This document shows positions 20,892 to 34,589 of a stretch of DNA of 64,000 bases, one piece after another. The translations under genes and the position numbers were made by a program. Below the pieces are notes generated by a model that was given only the letters and a program-made list of their open reading frames with translations, was not told the DNA's origin and did no database searches. This DNA is from Pantoea rwandensis (GTDB taxonomy: Bacteria; Pseudomonadota; Gammaproteobacteria; Enterobacterales; Enterobacteriaceae). How positions within the stretch are numbered: position 1 is the stretch's first letter; every line of letters starts with the position of its first letter. The stretch is taken from assembly GCF_002095475.1 (NCBI RefSeq), contig NZ_MLFR01000017.1, positions 1 through 64,000 on the forward strand, given 5' to 3'.

Positions 20892-22052
20892 TTACTCCTC
20901 GGCTGCGATCCGGAATGCATTATCCAGATCGGCGATTAAATCTTCGTGATCTTCAATTCCGACAGAAATACGCAGCAGCGTTTCCGAAATACCCGCTGCC
21001 GCACGTGCTTCAGCAGACATGCCTGCGTGTGTCATCGTGGCAGTGTGCGAAATCAGACTCTCAACGCCACCCAGCGATTCCGCCAAGGTGAACAACTGCA
21101 GCGCTTTCAGGAAGCGGCGCAGACGTGCTTCATCAGCGTCGAGTTCAAAGCTGAGCATCGCACCAAAGCCACGTTGTTGACGCACCGCATACTCATGTCC
21201 GGCATTTTCCGGCAGAGACGGATGATACAGTTTTTTGACCAGCGGTTGTTGCTTTAGGTAATCAACAATCGCCAGTGCATTACGTTGTGCTGCCGCCATA
21301 CGCGGAGCCAGCGTGCGCAAACCACGTAGCAACAGGTAGCTATCAAACGCTGCGCCGGTTACACCAATATTATTGGCCCACCAGGCAAGTTCTGTCGCCA
21401 TCGCTGGGTCTTTAGAAATCACCGTTCCTGCCACCACATCAGAGTGGCCATTCAGGTATTTGGTACAGGAGTGGAGCACCAGATCGGCACCCAGCGCCAG
21501 CGGGTTTTGCAATGCCGGGCTCAGGAAAGTGTTATCCACCACACTGATTGCACCCGCTTCACGTGCCGCCTGGCAAATACCGGCGATATCCACCACGCGC
21601 AGCAGTGGGTTACTTGGGCTTTCAATTAACACCAGCTTGGGTTTCTCTGCCAGTGCTGCCGCCAATGCGGCTTTATCACCCTGATCGACAAACTTCACGC
21701 GATAGGCTCCGCGCTTGCTCATGCTATCGAACAGGCGATAGCTGCCGCCGTAACAGTCATGTGGAGCGACCAACAGATCGCCCGGCTTCAGGAACACGGT
21801 GGTCACCAGATGAATCGCTGACATCCCGGTGTTGGTCAGTACCGCCCCTGCCCCCCCTTCCAGCTCCGCCAGCGCGCGCTGTACCACATCGCGCGTTGGA
21901 TTCCCGCGACGTGAATAGTCATGTGCACGCGGCTCATTAAAGTCGAGGAAGTTATAGGTGCTGGAGAGATGAATCGGTGGGACAACGCAGCCATATTGCT
22001 CGTCATCATTCAAACCGCTGCGCACTGCGATGGTTGCCTGTTTACGCGTCAT
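20892..22052 (-). CDS. metB: Cystathionine gamma-synthase MetB
   Basis: PLP enzyme that joins succinylhomoserine and cysteine into cystathionine. The 386 residues match E. coli, with the PLP lysine in HSCTKYLNGHSDVVAG (near residue 198), SRRGNPTRD, and the C-terminal SLGGVESLISHTA typical of the Cys/Met family. It is the first gene of metBL, divergent from metJ over an array of met boxes. Confidence 0.97.
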   Translation of the reverse strand: MTRKQATIAVRSGLNDDEQYGCVVPPIHLSSTYNFLDFNEPRAHDYSRRGNPTRDVVQRALAELEGGAGAVLTNTGMSAIHLVTTVFLKPGDLLVAPHDCYGGSYRLFDSMSKRGAYRVKFVDQGDKAALAAALAEKPKLVLIESPSNPLLRVVDIAGICQAAREAGAISVVDNTFLSPALQNPLALGADLVLHSCTKYLNGHSDVVAGTVISKDPAMATELAWWANNIGVTGAAFDSYLLLRGLRTLAPRMAAAQRNALAIVDYLKQQPLVKKLYHPSLPENAGHEYAVRQQRGFGAMLSFELDADEARLRRFLKALQLFTLAESLGGVESLISHTATMTHAGMSAEARAAAGISETLLRISVGIEDHEDLIADLDNAFRIAAEE

Positions 22053-22110
22053 GGTGCTTACTGTTCCTGAAGAGTAATAAGAAGTGGCAACAGAATAACA
22101 TTCAGCACAT

Positions 22111-22158
22111 AGACGTCAATACATCTGGACATCTAAATGTCTTTGCGTATAGATTGAG
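22111..22158. promoter_or_regulatory. MetJ operator array between metB and metJ
   Basis: Six 8-bp units follow in exact register: AGACGTCA, ATACATCT, GGACATCT, AAATGTCT, TTGCGTAT, AGATTGAG. The first four match the AGACGTCT met box well and the outer two weakly. Such arrays let MetJ dimers bind cooperatively with S-adenosylmethionine, repressing metBL and metJ itself. Confidence 0.88.
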
Positions 22159-22329
22159 CAAACGGTCAATACCCGCTAAAATTACGCGTCATCGCCTGGT
22201 GTTCAGCGCGCTTTCCTGTGAAAAGCGATGTTTAAGCATAAAACCGGCAGTATGAGCGGTCAGGCATCGAAAAATCGGGCATAATCAACGGATTTCCCCA
22301 TATTCAACTTTTATTGATTAAGGTAACCC

Positions 22330-22647
22330 ATGGCTGAGTGGAACGGCGAATATATCAGCCCTTACGCTGAACACGGTAAGAAGAGCGAGCAGGTTAAGAA
22401 GATAACCGTATCTATCCCGCTGAAAGTGCTGAAAATTTTAACGGATGAGCGCACCCGCCGTCAGGTGAACAACCTGCGTCACGCCACAAATAGTGAGTTG
22501 CTGTGTGAAGCCTTTTTGCATGCTTTCACCGGGCAGCCTCTGCCGAATGATGTTGATCTGCGCAAAGAACGCAGTGATGAGATTCCGGAAGAAGCCAAAC
22601 AGATTATGCGTGAGATGGGCATCGATCCCGATACTTGGGAATACTGA
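22330..22647 (+). CDS. metJ: Methionine repressor MetJ
   Basis: Ribbon-helix-helix repressor with S-adenosylmethionine as corepressor. The 105 residues match the E. coli protein almost exactly, including the DNA-contacting strand [20 protein letters not shown] and [22 protein letters not shown]. It probably represses itself through the upstream array. A strong terminator follows. Confidence 0.98.
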   Translation: MAEWNGEYISPYAEHGKKSEQVKKITVSIPLKVLKILTDERTRRQVNNLRHATNSELLCEAFLHAFTGQPLPNDVDLRKERSDEIPEEAKQIMREMGIDPDTWEY

Positions 22648-22658
22648 TTCCAGAAACA

Positions 22659-22687
22659 AAAAAACCCAGCCGTGGCTGGGTTTTTTC
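22659..22687. terminator. Terminator shared by metJ and rpmE
   Basis: An AACCCAGCC/GGCTGGGTT hairpin has seven A before it and six T after it, so it can act for both convergent genes. A second small hairpin with a CGAA tetraloop (CGAATC/GATTCG, 22695-22710) lies closer to rpmE. Confidence 0.92.
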
Positions 22688-22723
22688 TTGCTTCCGAATC
22701 CGAAGATTCGATGGCAAATAATC

Positions 22724-22939
22724 TTATTTCTTGCTGGTTGGCACGCTGAAACGCTTGTTGAAGCGATCAACACGACCACCTGAATCAACTACACGCTGTT
22801 TGCCAGTGTAGAACGGGTGGCATTTGCCGCACACGTCCAGGTTCAGGCTACCGGTCATGGTTGAACGGGTGTTGATCACGTTACCGCAAGAGCAGTTGAT
22901 GGTCACTGCTTCGTATTTCGGGTGAATACCTTGTTTCAT
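22724..22939 (-). CDS. rpmE: 50S ribosomal protein L31 (zinc-binding form) RpmE
   Basis: Bridges the large and small ribosomal subunits. The 71 residues contain the zinc ligands Cys16, Cys18, Cys37 and Cys40, so this is the zinc-containing form, not the zinc-free paralogue used under zinc starvation. It is divergent from priA, as in E. coli, and convergent with metJ. Confidence 0.97.
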   Translation of the reverse strand: MKQGIHPKYEAVTINCSCGNVINTRSTMTGSLNLDVCGKCHPFYTGKQRVVDSGGRVDRFNKRFSVPTSKK

Positions 22940-23053
22940 GGGAGAACCTCATAAAAGGCCGTGTCGCTCTCTATGCCAGGCGAACCTGCACAGCACCACA
23001 CGCGGTTAATAATTAAGTGTATCTCTGACGAGCGATCTCATCAAAGGCGGCAT

Positions 23054-25359
<2,306 letters not shown>

Positions 25360-25512
25360 GCCGCTCTGCATCTGCGAGCCAGATCGAAAAAAGTCGCACA
25401 AGTCACAATTTTTATGCAAATTAAGTAACAACCTCACCCGGCGTTGGGTTATCAATAGTGCCCGTCCCGGCTGAAGCCCGGCAATGTCTGAAATCAATGC
25501 GCTGTACCGCGT

Positions 25513-25528
25513 CAGGAGTTATACGTTG
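25513..25528 (+). promoter_or_regulatory. Ribosome binding site and TTG start of cytR
   Basis: AGGAG lies 7 nt before a TTG codon (25526). Starting there gives a 343-residue protein whose N-terminus (then ATMKDVA) lines up with E. coli CytR. The upstream in-frame ATG at 25484 would add 14 residues with no family counterpart. Confidence 0.75.
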
Positions 25529-26557
25529 GACCAGAAGCAACCCTCATCCGCAGCCACCATGAAAGATGTGGCCGAGAAAGCGGGCGTCTCAACCGCCACG
25601 GTTTCTCGCGCGCTGATGAATCCAGAAAAAGTCTCAGCTGCTACCCGGCAGAAAGTGGATCAGGCAGTGATTGATGTGGGCTATGCGCCACATGGCCTGG
25701 CGCGCAATGCCAAACGCGGTGAAACACAAACCATTCTGGTGATTGTGCCGGACATCTGCGACCCCTTCTTTAGCGAAATCATCCGTGGCGTTGAAGTCAC
25801 GGCGGCAAAAGAGGGATATCTGGTGCTGATTGGCGACTGCGCGCATCAGGACCAACAGGAAAAAACCTTCCTCAACCTGATGCTGACGCGCCAGATCGAT
25901 GGCATGGTACTTCTCGGTTCGCAGCTGCCCTTTGACGCGGGTATTGAAGAACAACGCAATTTGCCCCCGATGGTGATGGGTAACGAATTTGCACCTGAAA
26001 TGGCGTTGCCGACCGTGCACATCGATAACCTGACCGCCGCGTTTGAGGCGGTAAACCATCTGTTGCAGCTCGGCCATCGCCAAATCGCCTGCATTACCGG
26101 GCCAGAGCATATCCCGCTGAGCCAGTACCGTTTACAGGGCTACATCCAGGCCCTGCGCCGCAGCAACATTGCCATCGACCCCACGATGATTGTCCATGGC
26201 GATTTCACCTTTGAAGCGGGCGCCAATGCGCTTAAACACTTGATGAGTCTGCCTGTACCGCCGAAAGCCCTTTTCTGCCATAGCGATTTAATGGCGTTAG
26301 GCGCTATGAATCAGGCAAGAAAACTGGGCATGCGCATTCCACAGGATCTTTCCGTGGTCGGTTTTGACGATATCGAGCTGGCCCAATATTACGATCCCCC
26401 CTTAACCACCGTTGCGCAGCCGCGCTTTGCCATAGGCCGTGAAGCCATGCTGCTGTTGCTGGACGAGTTGCACGGCAAACGCGTCAATAACGGCTCACGC
26501 CTGCTAGACGCGGAACTCCGTGTACGTGGCAGCACGGCGCCGGCCACAAAACGCTAA
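25526..26557 (+). CDS. cytR: LacI-family nucleoside repressor CytR
   Basis: Represses nucleoside uptake and catabolism together with CRP and is relieved by cytidine. The 343 residues carry an N-terminal LacI helix-turn-helix (about 12-31, MKDVAEKAGVSTATVSRALM) and a periplasmic-binding-protein-like sensor domain (VPDICDPFFSEIIRGVEV; FCHSDLMALGAM; GFDDIELAQY). The start is TTG. It sits between priA and ftsN, as in E. coli. No clear CytR or CRP site was recognised upstream. Confidence 0.95.
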   Translation: MDQKQPSSAATMKDVAEKAGVSTATVSRALMNPEKVSAATRQKVDQAVIDVGYAPHGLARNAKRGETQTILVIVPDICDPFFSEIIRGVEVTAAKEGYLVLIGDCAHQDQQEKTFLNLMLTRQIDGMVLLGSQLPFDAGIEEQRNLPPMVMGNEFAPEMALPTVHIDNLTAAFEAVNHLLQLGHRQIACITGPEHIPLSQYRLQGYIQALRRSNIAIDPTMIVHGDFTFEAGANALKHLMSLPVPPKALFCHSDLMALGAMNQARKLGMRIPQDLSVVGFDDIELAQYYDPPLTTVAQPRFAIGREAMLLLLDELHGKRVNNGSRLLDAELRVRGSTAPATKR

Positions 26558-26733
26558 AAATAATCAGCGGTACTCTGCATTTTCAGCAGATTCTGAAGGC
26601 AGACTCTGCTGGTCAAAGTTCCAGCCCTTGAGTAACATGGCGCATTCGTTGCCGGGCATTTAACAGTACTTTTACACCCATTGTTTTAGGGTATTCGCCC
26701 AATGGCATTTTTTAAAAGGGTATCAGAACGAAA

Positions 26734-27654
26734 GTGGCACAGAGAGATTATGTAGGCCGCGGGCGTTCAACAGGGACGCGTCGCAAAAAACCCGCAGCGG
26801 GCCGCAGCAAGAAAAGCAAAGGCGGCTCAGGTACTTCTAAGTTGATGATAGTACTGGCTGTGGCCGTGCTGGTCACCTTTGCCGGTGGTTTATGGTTCAT
26901 CTCTCATCACAAGAAAGAAGAGACTGAGGTTATCCCGAATCATAAAGCCAACGGCAACGGCCTTCCGCCTAAGCCGGAAGAGCGCTGGAAATACATCAAA
27001 GAGCTGGAAAACCGTCAAATCACTGTGCCGACGCCCACTGAGCCGTCTGCAGGCGGGGGCGTGCAATCGCAAACACAGTTGACGGATGAGCAACGCCAGC
27101 TGCTTGAGCAGATGCAGGCTGATATGCGCCAACAACCTACGCAGCTGAATGAAGTGCCGTGGAACGAGCAGACTCCCGCACAACGCCAGCAAACGTTGCA
27201 GCGTCAGCAACAAGTGCAGGTTCAGCAGCAGCAATCACAACGCCAGCAGCTACAGCTACAGCAACAATCACAGCGTCAGCAGCAACAGCTACAACAGCAG
27301 CGCCAACAGCAGGTTCAGCAACAGCAGGCCGCGCGCCAGCAGCAACAACCGGCACCGATCACCCGCGAGCCGGTGCAACAGCCGAAACCGCAGGAAACCG
27401 CAAAAGCGAAACCGGAAGAGAAAGCCACTTCGCAGCGCTGGATGGTGCAGTGTGGATCGTTTAAAGGCACTGATCAGGCGGAGTCTGTTCGCGCGGGTCT
27501 GGCATTTGAAGGTTTCGAAAGCCGTATTACCACTGGTGGTGGATGGAATCGTGTGGTTATCGGGCCGTTCAAAGACCGCAGCAGCGCTGACAGTACCGTC
27601 AAACGCTTGCACAGTTCCGGCCACGGAAGCTGTATTCCCCTCGCTCTACCCTGA
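26734..27654 (+). CDS. ftsN: Cell-division protein FtsN
   Basis: Late divisome protein that triggers septal peptidoglycan synthesis. The 306 residues comprise a cytoplasmic tail (MAQRDYVGRGRS), one membrane helix (about 37-56), the conserved periplasmic essential region (GLPPKPEERWKYIKELENR), a very glutamine-rich linker (about 147-215), and a C-terminal SPOR domain (about 233-306) that binds denuded glycan. The start is GTG. The linker is much richer in Gln than I recall for E. coli. Codons there are mixed CAG/CAA, so it is not a pure microsatellite. Confidence 0.96.
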   Translation: MAQRDYVGRGRSTGTRRKKPAAGRSKKSKGGSGTSKLMIVLAVAVLVTFAGGLWFISHHKKEETEVIPNHKANGNGLPPKPEERWKYIKELENRQITVPTPTEPSAGGGVQSQTQLTDEQRQLLEQMQADMRQQPTQLNEVPWNEQTPAQRQQTLQRQQQVQVQQQQSQRQQLQLQQQSQRQQQQLQQQRQQQVQQQQAARQQQQPAPITREPVQQPKPQETAKAKPEEKATSQRWMVQCGSFKGTDQAESVRAGLAFEGFESRITTGGGWNRVVIGPFKDRSSADSTVKRLHSSGHGSCIPLALP

Positions 27655-27683
27655 ATCAATCGACTCGCGGCAAGTGCGTGAAT

Positions 27684-27714
27684 CCCCTGAGCTTACAGCA
27701 GTAAGTCACAGGGG
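27684..27714. repeat. Imperfect palindrome between ftsN and hslV
   Basis: CCCCTG, then GCTTAC, pair with GTAAGT and CAGGGG around a short loop. There is no T-run, so it is not a standard terminator. The framing GTGAATC...GGTGAGCG recalls dispersed intergenic palindromes of Enterobacterales, but I cannot confirm other copies. Confidence 0.5.
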
Positions 27715-27766
27715 TGAGCGCACCTCGCCATCGCACCCGCTCTATCAAGTAAGACAAATCTCGGGG

Positions 27767-27793
27767 TTGAAACCCTCCAAACCTACCCCATAT
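27767..27793 (+). promoter_or_regulatory. Heat-shock (sigma-32) promoter of hslVU
   Basis: TTGAAA (27767-27772) and CCCCATAT (27786-27793) are separated by 13 bp, a very good fit to the sigma-32 consensus. It sits about 65 bp before the hslV start. A CGCGC/GCGCG hairpin follows in the leader (about 27812-27826). Confidence 0.9.
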
Positions 27794-27859
27794 CTGGTTG
27801 CATGATACTCCGCGCTCTGTGCGCGATGTTCCTATTCCACTGCAACAAGGGGTCTGCCC

Positions 27860-28390
27860 GTGACAACAATAGTAAGTGTTCGACGCAACGGCCGAGTCGT
27901 GATTGGCGGTGATGGCCAGGCAACGCTCGGCAACACCGTGATGAAAGGCAACGTGAAAAAAGTGCGTCGTCTTTACAACGACAAAGTAATCGCGGGTTTT
28001 GCTGGCGGTACCGCAGATGCCTTCACCCTATTTGAACTGTTCGAGCGCAAGCTGGAGATGCACCAAGGCCATTTGGTGAAAGCAGCGGTTGAACTGGCAA
28101 AAGACTGGCGTACTGACCGCATGCTGCGTCGCCTTGAGGCGCTGCTGGCGGTGGCTGATGAGAACTCCTCGTTGATCATCAGCGGCAACGGCGACGTCAT
28201 TCAGCCTGAAAATGACCTGATTGCTATTGGTTCTGGTGGGCCTTACGCCCAGGCAGCGGCACGCGCCCTGCTGGAGAACACCGACATTGGTGCGCACGAT
28301 ATTGTTGAGAAGGCGCTGAATATCGCCGGTGATATCTGCATTTACACCAACCACAACATCAACTTCGAAGAATTACCGTCTAAGGCGTAA
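27860..28390 (+). CDS. hslV: HslV peptidase subunit of the HslUV (ClpQY) protease
   Basis: Proteasome-beta-like threonine peptidase that forms a double hexamer. The 176 residues begin [20 protein letters not shown]; removal of Met exposes the nucleophile Thr. The start is GTG. It lies 10 bp before hslU, and both are read from the sigma-32-type promoter upstream. Confidence 0.98.
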   Translation: MTTIVSVRRNGRVVIGGDGQATLGNTVMKGNVKKVRRLYNDKVIAGFAGGTADAFTLFELFERKLEMHQGHLVKAAVELAKDWRTDRMLRRLEALLAVADENSSLIISGNGDVIQPENDLIAIGSGGPYAQAAARALLENTDIGAHDIVEKALNIAGDICIYTNHNINFEELPSKA

Positions 28391-28400
28391 GGATCAAAAC

Positions 28401-29738
28401 ATGTCTGAGATGACTCCCCGCGAGATTGTCAGCGAGCTTAACCGCTTTATCATTGGCCAAGATGGCGCAAAGAAGGCCGTCGCCATTGCACTGCGTAACC
28501 GCTGGCGCCGCATGCAGCTCGATGAAGAGCTGCGCCATGAAGTAACGCCAAAAAACATTCTGATGATTGGCCCAACCGGTGTCGGTAAAACCGAAATCGC
28601 ACGTCGTCTGGCGAAACTCGCCAACGCGCCGTTCATCAAAGTCGAAGCGACTAAATTCACTGAAGTGGGTTATGTCGGTAAAGAAGTCGATTCGATTATT
28701 CGCGATCTGACCGATTCTGCCATCAAGATGGTGCGCAGCCAGGCAATCGAGAAAAACAAATATCGTGCCGAAGAGATGGCAGAAGAGCGCATTCTGGATG
28801 TGCTGATTCCTCCCGCCAAAAACAACTGGGGCCAGGCTGAGCAAGCCGCTGAACCGTCTGCAGCACGTCAGTCTTTCCGCAAAAAACTGCGCGAAGGCCA
28901 GCTGGACGACAAAGAGATTGAGATCGACCTGGCCGCCTCTTCAGCCGGTGTTGAAATCATGGCTCCTCCTGGCATGGAAGAGATGACCAGCCAGCTGCAG
29001 TCCATGTTCCAAAACCTGGGTGGTCAGAAGCAGAAACCACGTAAGCTGAAAATCAAAGAAGCGTTGAAGCTGCTGATTGAAGAAGAAGCGGCAAAACTGG
29101 TGAACCCAGAAGAGCTGAAGCAGGATGCGATTGATGCCGTCGAGCAGCACGGCATCGTGTTCATCGATGAAATCGACAAAATCTGTAAGCGCGGCGGCCA
29201 AAACGCCGGTGGTCCTGATGTGTCACGTGAAGGCGTTCAGCGCGATTTGCTGCCACTGGTAGAAGGCTGCACCGTCTCCACCAAGCACGGTATGGTGAAG
29301 ACTGACCACATCCTATTTATTGCTTCTGGCGCATTCCAGGTGGCGAGTCCATCCGATCTGATTCCAGAGTTGCAGGGTCGTCTGCCGATTCGTGTTGAGC
29401 TACAGGCGCTGACCGTGAATGACTTCGAGCGCATTCTGACTGAGCCAAACGCTTCTGTGACTGTGCAGTACAAAGCGCTGATGGGTACCGAAGGCGTAAA
29501 CATTGATTTCACCGAAGATGCGGTTCGTCGTATTGCTGAAGCTGCGTGGCAGGTGAACGAAACCACTGAGAACATCGGTGCACGTCGTCTGCATACGGTG
29601 CTGGAACGTCTGATGGAAGACATTTCCTACGATGCCAGCGATCGCAACGGTGAATCCATCACCATCGATGCAGAATATGTGAGTCAACATCTGGATGAAT
29701 TGGTGGCCGACGAAGATCTCAGCCGCTTTATTCTGTAA
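28401..29738 (+). CDS. hslU: HslU ATPase subunit of the HslUV protease
   Basis: AAA+ unfoldase that feeds substrates to HslV. The 445 residues contain Walker [10 protein letters not shown] (about 57-65), the pore motif GYVGKEV, the inserted I-domain (about 110-245), Walker [11 protein letters not shown], and the C-terminal EDLSRFIL tail that inserts into HslV. An in-frame upstream start inside hslV exists, but ATG 28401 gives the family N-terminus. In E. coli menA follows; here rraA does. Confidence 0.98.
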   Translation: MSEMTPREIVSELNRFIIGQDGAKKAVAIALRNRWRRMQLDEELRHEVTPKNILMIGPTGVGKTEIARRLAKLANAPFIKVEATKFTEVGYVGKEVDSIIRDLTDSAIKMVRSQAIEKNKYRAEEMAEERILDVLIPPAKNNWGQAEQAAEPSAARQSFRKKLREGQLDDKEIEIDLAASSAGVEIMAPPGMEEMTSQLQSMFQNLGGQKQKPRKLKIKEALKLLIEEEAAKLVNPEELKQDAIDAVEQHGIVFIDEIDKICKRGGQNAGGPDVSREGVQRDLLPLVEGCTVSTKHGMVKTDHILFIASGAFQVASPSDLIPELQGRLPIRVELQALTVNDFERILTEPNASVTVQYKALMGTEGVNIDFTEDAVRRIAEAAWQVNETTENIGARRLHTVLERLMEDISYDASDRNGESITIDAEYVSQHLDELVADEDLSRFIL

Positions 29739-29756
29739 TCATCCAATCATCATGCG

Positions 29757-29787
29757 ATGCCCGGCCACTGTGTCGGGCTTTTTTTTA
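29757..29787 (+). terminator. hslVU terminator
   Basis: GCCCGGC/GTCGGGC hairpin followed by eight T. Confidence 0.92.
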
Positions 29788-29891
29788 CGCAGGATATTGA
29801 TGCAGCGCTTTTTTTGACGGTTGATGATTTTGCCAACAATCCTCAGATAGCGATATACTTACCGCTCCTGTGGCAAACAGACGATATCCTC

Positions 29892-30377
29892 ATGAAATAC
29901 GATACTTCCGAACTCTGTGACATCTACCATGAAGAAGTGAATGTGGTTGAACCGCTTTTTTCTAATTTTGGCGGACGCACCTCATTCGGTGGGCAAATTA
30001 CCACAGTGAAATGCTTCGAAGACAACGGTCTGCTCTACGATTTACTCGAAGAGAATGGTCGGGGTCGTGTGCTGGTGATTGACGGCGGTGGCTCAGTACG
30101 TCGTGCATTAGTGGATGCACAGTTGGCGCGTCTTGCAGCACAAAATGAGTGGGAAGGACTGGTGGTTTACGGCTCAGTGCGTCAGGTTGACGATCTGGAA
30201 GAGCTGGAAATCGGCATTCAGGCGATTGCCGCAATTCCTGTGGGTGCTGCCGGTGAAGGGATTGGCGAAAGCGACGTGCGCGTTAACTTTGGCGGCGTGA
30301 CCTTCTTCTCTGGCGACCATCTGTATGCCGATAATACCGGCATCATCTTGTCGGAAGACGCACTCGATATCGAGTAA
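29892..30377 (+). CDS. rraA: RNase E activity regulator RraA
   Basis: Ring-shaped trimer that binds RNase E and lowers its activity. The 161 residues match E. coli RraA nearly throughout ([50 protein letters not shown]). The frame is open upstream to 29757 across the hslU terminator; the ATG at 29892 is the family start. It is convergent with zapB. Confidence 0.97.
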   Translation: MKYDTSELCDIYHEEVNVVEPLFSNFGGRTSFGGQITTVKCFEDNGLLYDLLEENGRGRVLVIDGGGSVRRALVDAQLARLAAQNEWEGLVVYGSVRQVDDLEELEIGIQAIAAIPVGAAGEGIGESDVRVNFGGVTFFSGDHLYADNTGIILSEDALDIE

Positions 30378-30384
30378 GCCACAA

Positions 30385-30410
30385 CAAAAACGGGTGCCGC
30401 AGCACCCGCC
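30385..30410 (-). terminator. zapB terminator
   Basis: CGGGTGC/GCACCCG hairpin with a TTTTTGTTG tail on the minus strand. It may also help end rraA. A second stem, GTTTAAGC/GCTTAAAC (30415-30436), overlaps the zapB stop codon. Confidence 0.8.
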
Positions 30411-30430
30411 ATGGGTTTAAGCATAGACGC

Positions 30431-30670
30431 TTAAACCTCTTCCATTTTTCCCAACAGTGCACGCAGACGCTCCTGCCACACGTGCTGTTCTTCTTTAAGA
30501 TGCTGGTTTTCACGCACCAGGGCATCCTGGTTGCCAGAAGCCTGGCTGGCTTCGTTGCGCAGCGTATTATTCTGATCTTTCAGCTCTTCAATTTCCATCT
30601 GCAGCAGGGTGATGGTATCAATCGCCTGCTGTACTTTCGCTTCCAGTTTCTCGAACACTTCAAATGACAT
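30431..30670 (-). CDS. zapB: Cell-division coiled-coil protein ZapB
   Basis: Cytoplasmic coiled-coil protein that, with ZapA, stabilises the Z-ring. All 79 residues form one heptad-rich helix ([29 protein letters not shown]) ending in LGKMEEV like E. coli ZapB. The start at 30670 has an AGGAGAGG ribosome site. The much longer open frame upstream is not coding by family comparison. Confidence 0.96.
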   Translation of the reverse strand: MSFEVFEKLEAKVQQAIDTITLLQMEIEELKDQNNTLRNEASQASGNQDALVRENQHLKEEQHVWQERLRALLGKMEEV

Positions 30671-31091
30671 CTTTCTGACCTCTCCTAAATCTTTTGCAAG
30701 GCGTTGATGGTGCTGGGACTGCCTTGTTATGGTGCGTCCAGCCACGATGTCTCGATTGTATGTAGCCAAACCCCGCAAGTCCAGCGGCGCAAGGCCTGCT
30801 AGGGCGGTCTGTAACACTTTTCAGTTAATGCTTAAAAAAACGCTCATGTTCGCGCATTTTTGCGCGCGGTCACGATATTGGACTTAGGTAAAGCAGGGTT
30901 AATGGGTCTTAAAGAAAGGTAAAAGACGCGAAAACGCGCATTTTTATGACACAGTACACATATTTCGATTTCGCTATTTCTCGTTTATGCTCGTTAACGA
31001 TAAATTCACAACAGCCCTACATAAGAGCTGGGTGACTCATGGATTGAGAACAAAAACTGATAAAATTTAACCTCGCTTCAGGAATGCCATT
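30671..31091. other. Long divergent control region between zapB and glpF
   Basis: These 421 bp contain no convincing gene. Visible features are a CGCGCA/TGCGCG hairpin with a TTTT loop (30851-30866) next to TGTTCGCGC, a second CGCGCATTTTT copy near 30934, and the GlpR-type site at 30961-31010. Several A/T-rich stretches could be promoters, but none is clear enough to call. I did not recognise a confident CRP site. Confidence 0.6.
30961..31010 (+). promoter_or_regulatory. Probable GlpR operator region of glpFKX
   Basis: ATGCTCGTTAACGATAAAT, with the perfect palindrome TCGTTAACGA at 30991-31000, fits the glycerol-3-phosphate repressor operator. A weaker ATTTCGATTTCGCTATTTC precedes it. Location, 80-130 bp before glpF, agrees with the E. 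coli arrangement. Confidence 0.65.
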
Positions 31092-33481
<2,390 letters not shown>

Positions 33482-33488
33482 AAACCTT

Positions 33489-33519
33489 CACACCCGCGGC
33501 GCTCTGCCGCGGGTTTTTC
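33489..33519 (+). terminator. Terminator between glpK and glpX
   Basis: CCCGCGGC/GCCGCGGG hairpin followed by five T. glpX is thus probably expressed partly from its own promoter or by read-through. Confidence 0.9.
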
Positions 33520-33578
33520 TCCCCGCCCTGTTTTCCCCCCGTGCTACACTGCTTGCCTGTTTTTTATCAGGTGCCACC

Positions 33579-34589
33579 ATGAAACGAGAACTCGCGATTG
33601 AATTTTCCCGTGTGACCGAAGCCGCTGCATTAGCGGGCTATCACTGGTTAGGACGCGGCGATAAAAATGCGGCCGACGGCGCAGCCGTTCACGCCATGCG
33701 CATTATGCTCAACACCATCGATATCGACGGCCAGATTGTGATTGGCGAAGGCGAAATCGACGAAGCGCCGATGCTGTATATCGGAGAAAAAGTCGGTACT
33801 GGTCGCGGCGATGCCGTGGATATCGCGGTTGATCCGATTGAAGGTACACGCATGACAGCGATGGGCCAGGCTAATGCGCTGGCGGTGTTGGCGGTGGGCG
33901 ATAAAGGCAGTTTTCTGCACGCACCTGATATGTACATGGAAAAGCTGATAGTTGGGCCTGGCGCACGCGGCGCCATTGATCTCAACTTACCGCTGGAAGC
34001 CAATCTGAAAAATATCGCGATGGCACTCGATAAACCGCTTAGCCAGTTAACCGTCTCCATTCTGGCAAAGCCACGTCATGACGCGATCATTGCCCAACTG
34101 CAGCAGCTTGGCGTGCGCGTATTCTCTTTCCCAGATGGCGATGTGGCCGCGTCAATTTTGACCTGCATGCCGGATAGCGAAGTCGATGTGATGTACGGCA
34201 TCGGCGGCGCGCCGGAAGGCGTGGTATCAGCAGCGGTGATCCGCGCGATGGATGGTGACATGCAGGCACGTTTACTGGCACGCCATGAAGTCAAAGGCGA
34301 CAACGCAGAAAATCGTCGTCTTGGCGAAAACGAGCTGCAACGTTGCGCTGAGATGGGCATCAAAGCCGGGGAAGTGTTGAAACTCGAAGAGATGGCGCGT
34401 AACGATAACGTCATTTTTGCGGCCACCGGCATTACCACCGGTGACTTATTGAAAGGCATCACACGTAACGGCAACATCGCCACCAGTGAAACCCTGCTGG
34501 TGCGCGGCAAATCACGCACCATCCGCCGCATCCAGTCGATTCACTATCTGGATCGCAAAGACGCGGCGCTGCATCAATTCATCCTGTAA
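33579..34589 (+). CDS. glpX: Class II fructose-1,6-bisphosphatase GlpX
   Basis: Gluconeogenic phosphatase that depends on Mn2+. The 336 residues match E. coli GlpX (MKRELAIEFSRVTEAAALAGY at the start, VIGEGEIDEAPMLYIGE and VDPIEGTRM metal sites). The frame extends upstream into glpK, but ATG 33579 is the family start. Its last 11 bp overlap the end of emrD on the other strand. Confidence 0.97.
   Translation: MKRELAIEFSRVTEAAALAGYHWLGRGDKNAADGAAVHAMRIMLNTIDIDGQIVIGEGEIDEAPMLYIGEKVGTGRGDAVDIAVDPIEGTRMTAMGQANALAVLAVGDKGSFLHAPDMYMEKLIVGPGARGAIDLNLPLEANLKNIAMALDKPLSQLTVSILAKPRHDAIIAQLQQLGVRVFSFPDGDVAASILTCMPDSEVDVMYGIGGAPEGVVSAAVIRAMDGDMQARLLARHEVKGDNAENRRLGENELQRCAEMGIKAGEVLKLEEMARNDNVIFAATGITTGDLLKGITRNGNIATSETLLVRGKSRTIRRIQSIHYLDRKDAALHQFIL

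Noticed and set aside
22438..22788. 116-codon minus-strand frame across metJ and the metJ/rpmE terminator
   Set aside because: It crosses a strong terminator and both conserved genes; a shadow frame.
29757..29891. 45-residue N-terminal extension of RraA
   Set aside because: It runs through the hslU terminator; the family start is the ATG at 29892.
30671..30817. N-terminal extension of ZapB by 49 residues
   Set aside because: No family counterpart; AGGAGAGG precedes the internal ATG at 30670.
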